A stretch of DNA of 64,000 nucleotides, from positions 62,001 through 126,000 of the forward strand of contig MKZN01000006.1 of the NCBI GenBank assembly GCA_001938995.1. Direction: 5' to 3'. Under the pieces are notes generated by a model. That model saw only the letters and a program-made list of their open reading frames with translations, ran no database searches and was not told the DNA's origin. Positions 59,704 through 64,000 of this stretch are shown piece after piece (positions within the stretch are counted from its first letter, which is position 1; the number at the start of each line of letters is the position of its first letter). This DNA comes from Bacillus pumilus (lineage in GTDB: Bacteria > Bacillota > Bacilli > Bacillales > Bacillaceae). A program made the translations under genes and the position numbers.

Positions 59704-60441
59704 TTATGGTGTATCTGATTGCATGATCGATTCTTGCAACACATCACCCAAAAGTCTCTCAACATGTTCTAAATGGGTGATCATGGCTCTTTCAGCTTCA
59801 TCAGGCTGTTTGGCCATGACAGCTTGGTATATGTGTTCATGCTCTTTGTAAAGCTGCTGAACGGAATCCTTCTGCGAGAACAACACCACATTTCTCGTTT
59901 CGCGCATGGTTTCTACTAACAGGTTTGAGACCTGGTTCAATAATGTTTTTAATAAATCATTTTGCGAGGCGCTAGCTAAAGCTAGATGAAAAGTGAGATC
60001 TGCCTCTTCACCAATGTCTTGATGTGTTTCTGCCATCTTCATTTGTTCGAGTGCACTTTGCAAGTGATGGAGGTCATCTTCTGATCGATGTAAAGCCGCC
60101 TTTTTGACGACACCTGTTTCAATGATTGTTCTCACTTCAAGAAGCTGCAATACATCTTTTTGTTTCATTAAAAACGCTGGGGATAAGCAAAATGCGAGTT
60201 GATCTGGATCGAACTGTTTGACATAAGTGCCCTCCCCTTGCTTCATTTCTATTAACCCGATCGCTTTTAGAGCGGATAGCGCTTCTCTGACAGCCGAACG
60301 GCTGACTTGAAAGTTTTCAGAGAGCGCTTGAACCGAATCTAATTTTTCTCCCGGCAGGAGATCGCCTGTACGAATGGAGTCGACTAATGCATCTGCGATT
60401 TCTTCATAAATTTTTTTCGTTTTGATCTGTTTATACTTCAA
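59704..60441 (-). CDS. lutR: FadR-type GntR regulator of lactate utilisation
   Basis: 245 residues. N-terminal winged helix (about 8-75: LPGEKLDSVQALSENFQVSRSAVREAL and MKQGEGTYV) and a C-terminal FCD all-helical ligand domain with metal-site His residues (VVKKAALHRSEDDLHHL, LTFHLALASAS, EHEHIYQAV). It matches B. subtilis LutR (YvfI), which controls lutABC. Target genes are not in this window; naming rests on synteny with sigL. Confidence 0.85.
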   Translation of the reverse strand: MKYKQIKTKKIYEEIADALVDSIRTGDLLPGEKLDSVQALSENFQVSRSAVREALSALKAIGLIEMKQGEGTYVKQFDPDQLAFCLSPAFLMKQKDVLQLLEVRTIIETGVVKKAALHRSEDDLHHLQSALEQMKMAETHQDIGEEADLTFHLALASASQNDLLKTLLNQVSNLLVETMRETRNVVLFSQKDSVQQLYKEHEHIYQAVMAKQPDEAERAMITHLEHVERLLGDVLQESIMQSDTP

Positions 60442-60563
60442 CTGGTCTCACCTCATCACTGTTGTCTATCCTTATCGGCACTTGCCCTATACTATACCTC
60501 AAAAATCCCGATCACACTTCTTTCCACTTCATCCTTTTCCAAGAAAACTTTCAATTTGATCAA

Positions 60564-60602
60564 AAAAGAAGCACGTGCCATTTTTCGGGCATGTGCTTCT
60601 TT
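60564..60602 (-). terminator. Terminator of sigL
   Basis: AAAAAAGAAGCAC-TGCC / GGCA-GTGCTTCTTTTT stem adjoining the sigL stop, with A/T runs on both sides. Confidence 0.88.
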
Positions 60603-61901
60603 TTAATCATAGCGTTTCCTCATCGTTGATGATGGGAGGTTCATTTGTTCACGGTATTTTGCGATGGTTCTTCGTGAGACATGGATGCCAAAGGTTTGCT
60701 GAAGTTGATTGACGATCTGCTGATCAGAGTACGGTTTCTTCTTGTTTTCCGTTTGGATGAGCTCGTCGATGTGTGTTTTGACTGTGTAGCTGGAGGCTTC
60801 CTCTAACGAATGTCCTTCTAGCTTTGCTTGGAAAAATTGTTTCATCTCCATTAACCCATAAGGCGTTTGCATCATTTTCCCTTTCACTGTCCGGCTGACT
60901 GTCGATTCATGGATGTGCAGTATATCCGCTACACGCCTCATAGTAAGCGGTTTCATTTTATGCTTCCCTGTGAGGAAAAAATCGGTCTGATGTAAGATAA
61001 TCTCCCGAACGACGTGTGACATCGTTTGCTTCCTCTGCCGAAGCGCTTGAACTAACCAATGATACTGTTGCTCTTTTTCCTTTAAATACACATATGCTTC
61101 ATGCCGCTTTCGTTCTTGAATCATAGCAACATACCCTTCATTCATTTCAATGTCAGGAAAAGCACGCTGATTCAGCTCAAATGTAATTTGATCCTGCATC
61201 ACAGAAATAGACACATCAGGCTCTATATACATATGCTCGTCTTCGTCAGAAAAGTGGAGGCCAGGTCGTGGTTCCAGTAACGCCACCTCATCTTGTATCG
61301 CTTGAAGTGTTTTCATCGAAACGCCTGTTTTCGCCGCAATCTCCTTCCAAGCCTTTCTTGCAAACAGAAGAAAATGCTCTTCGATGATCAGCTCTGCTTC
61401 ATACCAGCGCTCCTTTTTTCTTCTTAGTTGAAGCAGGATGCATTCTTGCAATGACCTTGCACCAATACCGGCAGGCTCTAATGATTGAAGCTGATGAAGA
61501 ACGGCTTCTACATCTTCCGCCGATACCTCTAAAACAGCGGCTATCACGTCAACCGGTTCATGTACATAACCATTTGAATCAGTGGAATGAATCATAAATT
61601 GAAAGATCCTTTGGTGCTGTTCACTTAATTTCAAATCAAGTGCCTGTCTTTTCAAATACATTTGAAGGCTTTCTTTTTGATACGTACGATACGGCTCTGC
61701 CATTCGATCTTGTGATTTTTTATGATAAACTGGTTGATAGCTGTCCGCGTCTTTCCTCTCAATCAGAGGGTTCTCAAGGGATAACTGGTCAATATACTCG
61801 TCAAGTTCTGCACCATTTAATTGAAGCAGGGTAATGGCCTGCCTGAGGTCTTGTGTGAGCACATGCTTTAATACCTGTTCTTGTTGCAGATGAAGGCTCA
61901 T
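60603..61901 (-). CDS. sigL: RNA polymerase sigma-54 factor
   Basis: 432 residues. The Gln-rich activator-interacting region I (HLQQEQVLKHVLTQDLRQAITLLQLN), the core-binding region, the HTH (MRRVADILHIHESTVSRTVKGK near 330) and the RpoN box (SRRTIAKYR near 415). It reads the -24/-12 promoters of roc, lev and other operons. Divergent from yvfG, with a 70-bp gap. The length is that of B. subtilis SigL (436). Confidence 0.96.
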   Translation of the reverse strand: MSLHLQQEQVLKHVLTQDLRQAITLLQLNGAELDEYIDQLSLENPLIERKDADSYQPVYHKKSQDRMAEPYRTYQKESLQMYLKRQALDLKLSEQHQRIFQFMIHSTDSNGYVHEPVDVIAAVLEVSAEDVEAVLHQLQSLEPAGIGARSLQECILLQLRRKKERWYEAELIIEEHFLLFARKAWKEIAAKTGVSMKTLQAIQDEVALLEPRPGLHFSDEDEHMYIEPDVSISVMQDQITFELNQRAFPDIEMNEGYVAMIQERKRHEAYVYLKEKEQQYHWLVQALRQRKQTMSHVVREIILHQTDFFLTGKHKMKPLTMRRVADILHIHESTVSRTVKGKMMQTPYGLMEMKQFFQAKLEGHSLEEASSYTVKTHIDELIQTENKKKPYSDQQIVNQLQQTFGIHVSRRTIAKYREQMNLPSSTMRKRYD

Positions 61902-61971
61902 TGTCTCCCCTCCCTCTCATCATTTTACATGAAGATTGGCGGACCGTATATACGAAATAGGAGTGATTTCC

Positions 61972-62184
61972 ATGTCTGAACTTTTTTCCGTTCCATACTT
62001 TGTTGACAACTTGAAACAGCATATCGCCATGAATCAAAATGAAGACAAACTTCATGCGATGAATGCTTACTATCGTTCGGTTGTCTCCACACTCGTTCAG
62101 GATCAACTAACCAAAAATGCCGTCGTGTTGAAACGCATTCAGCACCTTGACGAGGCCTATCAAAAAGTAAAAAAGGAAAGCTAA
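61972..62184 (+). CDS. yvfG: Small conserved protein YvfG
   Basis: 70 residues, closely similar to B. subtilis YvfG: MSELFSVPYFVDNLKQHIAM, then YYRSVVSTLVQDQLTKNAVV. All-helical, soluble, function unknown; in B. subtilis it lies between sigL and epsO. The ATG at 61972 has AGGAG 8 bases upstream; the open frame reaching 61936 has none. Confidence 0.9.
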   Translation: MSELFSVPYFVDNLKQHIAMNQNEDKLHAMNAYYRSVVSTLVQDQLTKNAVVLKRIQHLDEAYQKVKKES

Positions 62185-62188
62185 ATCC

Positions 62189-62222
62189 AAACACCCTTTG
62201 TCACAATTGCAAAGGGTGTTTG
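62189..62222 (+). terminator. Terminator of yvfG
   Basis: AACACCCTTTG / CAAAGGGTGTT perfect stem with a 9-base loop; modest T run. Confidence 0.8.
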
Positions 62223-62356
62223 TCATGCATGAAAAACTTCTGATCTAGCTATTTTTACATCACCGAGAAACTAGTTTGTTGATTTGAAAGGACATGACCA
62301 TGCCTAAAGCTTTCTATTTCATATGAGTTGATTTAATCATAAGAGAAGCAGGCTGC

Positions 62357-63535
62357 TCAAAATCGAGTAGCCTGTGATGGGGTGATGGTTCTTGTTCGCA
62401 GAATGTCATACAACGTGTCAATGATACGCTCCTGTTCTACGTCTGTCATACTTGTCCCAGATGGCAGACATAGGCCGGTTTGAAATAGTATTTCTGATGT
62501 AGGCTTCTCTTGCGTAGCGGTATAGAATGGACATTGATGAAAGAGCGGCTGTTCATGTAGCGGCTTCCATACTCGCCTCGCTTCAATCTGTCTCTGTTCT
62601 AACGCATCAATGATGTCGACAGGGTGAACTCGAGCCCCGCGGCCGATGGTCATTGTCGTCAGCCATCGGTTCGATCTGGTTTCCGGATATTCTGGCATAA
62701 AACGGACTCCCTCTATCCCCGATAACGCTTCCTTGTATCGCTGGAAAATTCGACGTTTTTGTTCAACACGCTCGTCTAATACATCCATTTGTGCAATTCC
62801 TACACCTGCTAGGATGTTACTCATTCTGTAGTTGTGACCAACCTCTTGATGCTCATAGTGTGCGGCAGGTTCTCTTGCTTGTGATGCGAGAAAGCGGCAT
62901 CGTTCAATGGCAGCTTCATCATCACTCACCAGCATGCCACCTCCTGACGTTGTAATGATTTTATTTCCATTAAAAGAATATACTCCGAATTTGCCAATCG
63001 AGCCGCTTTTCCGTCCTTTATATGTGGAGCCTAATGATTCTGCTGCATCTTCAATGATTGGCACACCATAGGCTTCACATAGCTCGATGATGTCGTCCAT
63101 TTTGGCACTTTGCCCATATAAATGGACCACAATGACTGCTCGTGGCCTTTTCCCAAGACGTTTTGCTTCCACGAAAGCTTTCTCTAAGGCGAGTGGACAC
63201 ATATTCCATGTATCCTTTTCTGAATCAATAAAAACGGGCATCGCTTGTTCATATAAAATAGGGTTTGCACTGGCAACAAACGTCAGCGTTGAACAAAACA
63301 CGACGTCATCCTTTTGAATCCCAATAAGTTTTAAGGCTAGATGAATGGCAGCTGTCCCGCTAGATAAAGCCGCTCCTGCCTTTACCCCTGCATAGTCTGC
63401 TACTGATTGCTCAAACTCGTTGACGAGTGGCCCTAGCGGCGCAATCCAATTGCTTTGGAAAGCTTCCTCCACTTTCATATATTCCTTCCCACTCATATGA
63501 GGTGGAGATAAGTAGATCCGTTTCCATTCCTTCAT
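62357..63535 (-). CDS. epsN: Sugar aminotransferase, exopolysaccharide biosynthesis
   Basis: 392 residues, DegT/DnrJ/EryC1 family. PLP-lysine in VYSFNGNKIITTSGGG (about 195); SGTAAIHLALKL near 60 and DAAESLGSTYKG near 165 are family marks. It probably aminates a UDP-4-keto sugar (as PglE/PglC-like), giving the bacillosamine precursor with EpsC and EpsM. Its first codon overlaps the epsM stop (ATGA). The B. subtilis epsO gene is absent downstream; yvfG follows at once. Confidence 0.92.
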   Translation of the reverse strand: MKEWKRIYLSPPHMSGKEYMKVEEAFQSNWIAPLGPLVNEFEQSVADYAGVKAGAALSSGTAAIHLALKLIGIQKDDVVFCSTLTFVASANPILYEQAMPVFIDSEKDTWNMCPLALEKAFVEAKRLGKRPRAVIVVHLYGQSAKMDDIIELCEAYGVPIIEDAAESLGSTYKGRKSGSIGKFGVYSFNGNKIITTSGGGMLVSDDEAAIERCRFLASQAREPAAHYEHQEVGHNYRMSNILAGVGIAQMDVLDERVEQKRRIFQRYKEALSGIEGVRFMPEYPETRSNRWLTTMTIGRGARVHPVDIIDALEQRQIEARRVWKPLHEQPLFHQCPFYTATQEKPTSEILFQTGLCLPSGTSMTDVEQERIIDTLYDILRTRTITPSQATRF

Positions 63536-64000
63536 GATTTTTCACCCTCTCGTTGTTCTTTTATCTCTTTCGCAGGCACTCCTACTGCAATTACACGTTC
63601 TTGTATATCTGTGGTCACTGCCGCACCTGCGCCAATCACACTCCAGCTTCCAATAGACCTTTCGGGTATAACGACCGCCCCTGCACCGATATGAGCGCCT
63701 TCATGTACAGACACACCACCAGTGAGCACAGCTCCTGGCGACAGGTGAACGAAAGATGCGAGAAAACCGTCATGCTCCACGATAGCCCCTGTGTTGACAA
63801 TGACATGTTCTCCGACCACTGCATCCGCTTGGACAACAGCCTTTGCCATAATGACACTCCCTCGGTCAATTTGGGCTGATGGACTAATGATCGCTGCTGG
63901 ATGAATGAGCGTGGCATACTCCTTTTTTTGAAATGAGAGGCGTTCCGCTACTTTCTGTCTCGTCTTATTTTGTCCAATGGCAATGAGCCATTTCGCAGCA
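63532..64000 (-). CDS. epsM: UDP-sugar acetyltransferase, exopolysaccharide biosynthesis, 5' part outside the window
   Basis: C-terminal part of a left-handed beta-helix acyltransferase (PglD type). Hexapeptide repeats run through IVEHDGFLASFVHLSPGAVLTGGVSVHEGAHIGAGAVVIPERSIG in about six-residue steps, with a catalytic His candidate in EHDGF. The frame is open to the window edge (upstream residues AAKWLIAIGQNKTRQKV), so the ATG at 63849 is internal. It works before EpsN in the operon. Confidence 0.9.
   Translation of the reverse strand, partial: AAKWLIAIGQNKTRQKVAERLSFQKKEYATLIHPAAIISPSAQIDRGSVIMAKAVVQADAVVGEHVIVNTGAIVEHDGFLASFVHLSPGAVLTGGVSVHEGAHIGAGAVVIPERSIGSWSVIGAGAAVTTDIQERVIAVGVPAKEIKEQREGEKS

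Noticed and set aside
62340-62380. CAGGCT-CTC / GAG-AGCCTG hairpin at the epsN stop
   Set aside because: Good stem but only a weak T-rich tract on the minus strand; not listed as a definite terminator.

Overview
The window reads as the chromosome of a Bacillus of the B. pumilus group (B. pumilus, B. safensis, B. altitudinis). Gene order follows the B. subtilis block fhu - yvsH - yvsG - yvgJLMN - nhaK - yvgT - bdbCD - cadA - copAZ - csoR - ssrA/smpB - rnr - est - secG - rghR - yvaP - opuC/opcR - yvbG - yvbK - eno/gpmI/tpiA/pgk/gapA/cggR - lutR - sigL - yvfG - epsN/epsM. Protein sequences, Shine-Dalgarno sites, the tmRNA tag and Bacillus-type regulatory sites agree with this. Names given by synteny are family recognition from the sequence; no database search was run.

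Layout. 1-2.5 kb: a Fur-controlled siderophore ABC operon (fhuBGC-like) without its binding-protein gene. 2.8-4.6 kb: a lysine permease under an L-box riboswitch. 4.7-15.7 kb: a small ORF, a MarR regulator, yvsG, an LTA-primase-like protein, modAB without modC, an aldo/keto reductase, a ROK sugar kinase, NhaK, YvgT and the BdbCD disulfide pair. 15.8-20.9 kb: CadA (CzrA-like operator) and a PsaA-type manganese ABC operon (MntR-like box). 21-26.3 kb: a GlnK/GlnL-type two-component system beside a gltT-ansB operon; the operon's leader carries three phased TTTTGT repeats and a cre site. 26.4-29.6 kb: copper genes copA, copZ and csoR with two CsoR boxes and a coupled 44-codon ORF. 29.7-30.4 kb: a lipoprotein gene under a yybP-ykoY (Mn2+) riboswitch.

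30.4-34.6 kb is the accessory island: an intact LXG polymorphic toxin with its immunity gene, a MITE-like inverted-repeat element, a cell-wall-hydrolase fragment on the opposite strand, then a decayed orphan toxin cassette. The cassette repeats about 300 bp of the LXG gene and is followed by an intact SMI1/KNR4-type immunity gene. 34.8-39.5 kb: ssrA, smpB, rnr, est and secG (trans-translation, RNA decay, secretion). 39.6-41.7 kb: an AbrB-like regulator, three Xre regulators (two RghR paralogues) and an HxlR regulator. 41.8-46.1 kb: the OpuC compatible-solute transporter and OpcR. 47.9-55.1 kb: the lower glycolytic operons with CggR and its operator. 55.3-59.7 kb: arginine/ornithine catabolism (rocD-rocE and rocR) with a near-perfect sigma-54 promoter. 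59.7-64 kb: lutR, sigL, yvfG and the 3' end of the eps operon.

Several parts connect. SigL, RocR and a -24/-12 promoter lie within 4 kb. SmpB and tmRNA are adjacent. Two manganese sensors (an MntR-type box and a Mn riboswitch) serve two loci. The GlnKL-type system appears to have been placed with aspartate/glutamate uptake and deamination genes rather than the glutaminase genes it controls in B. subtilis.
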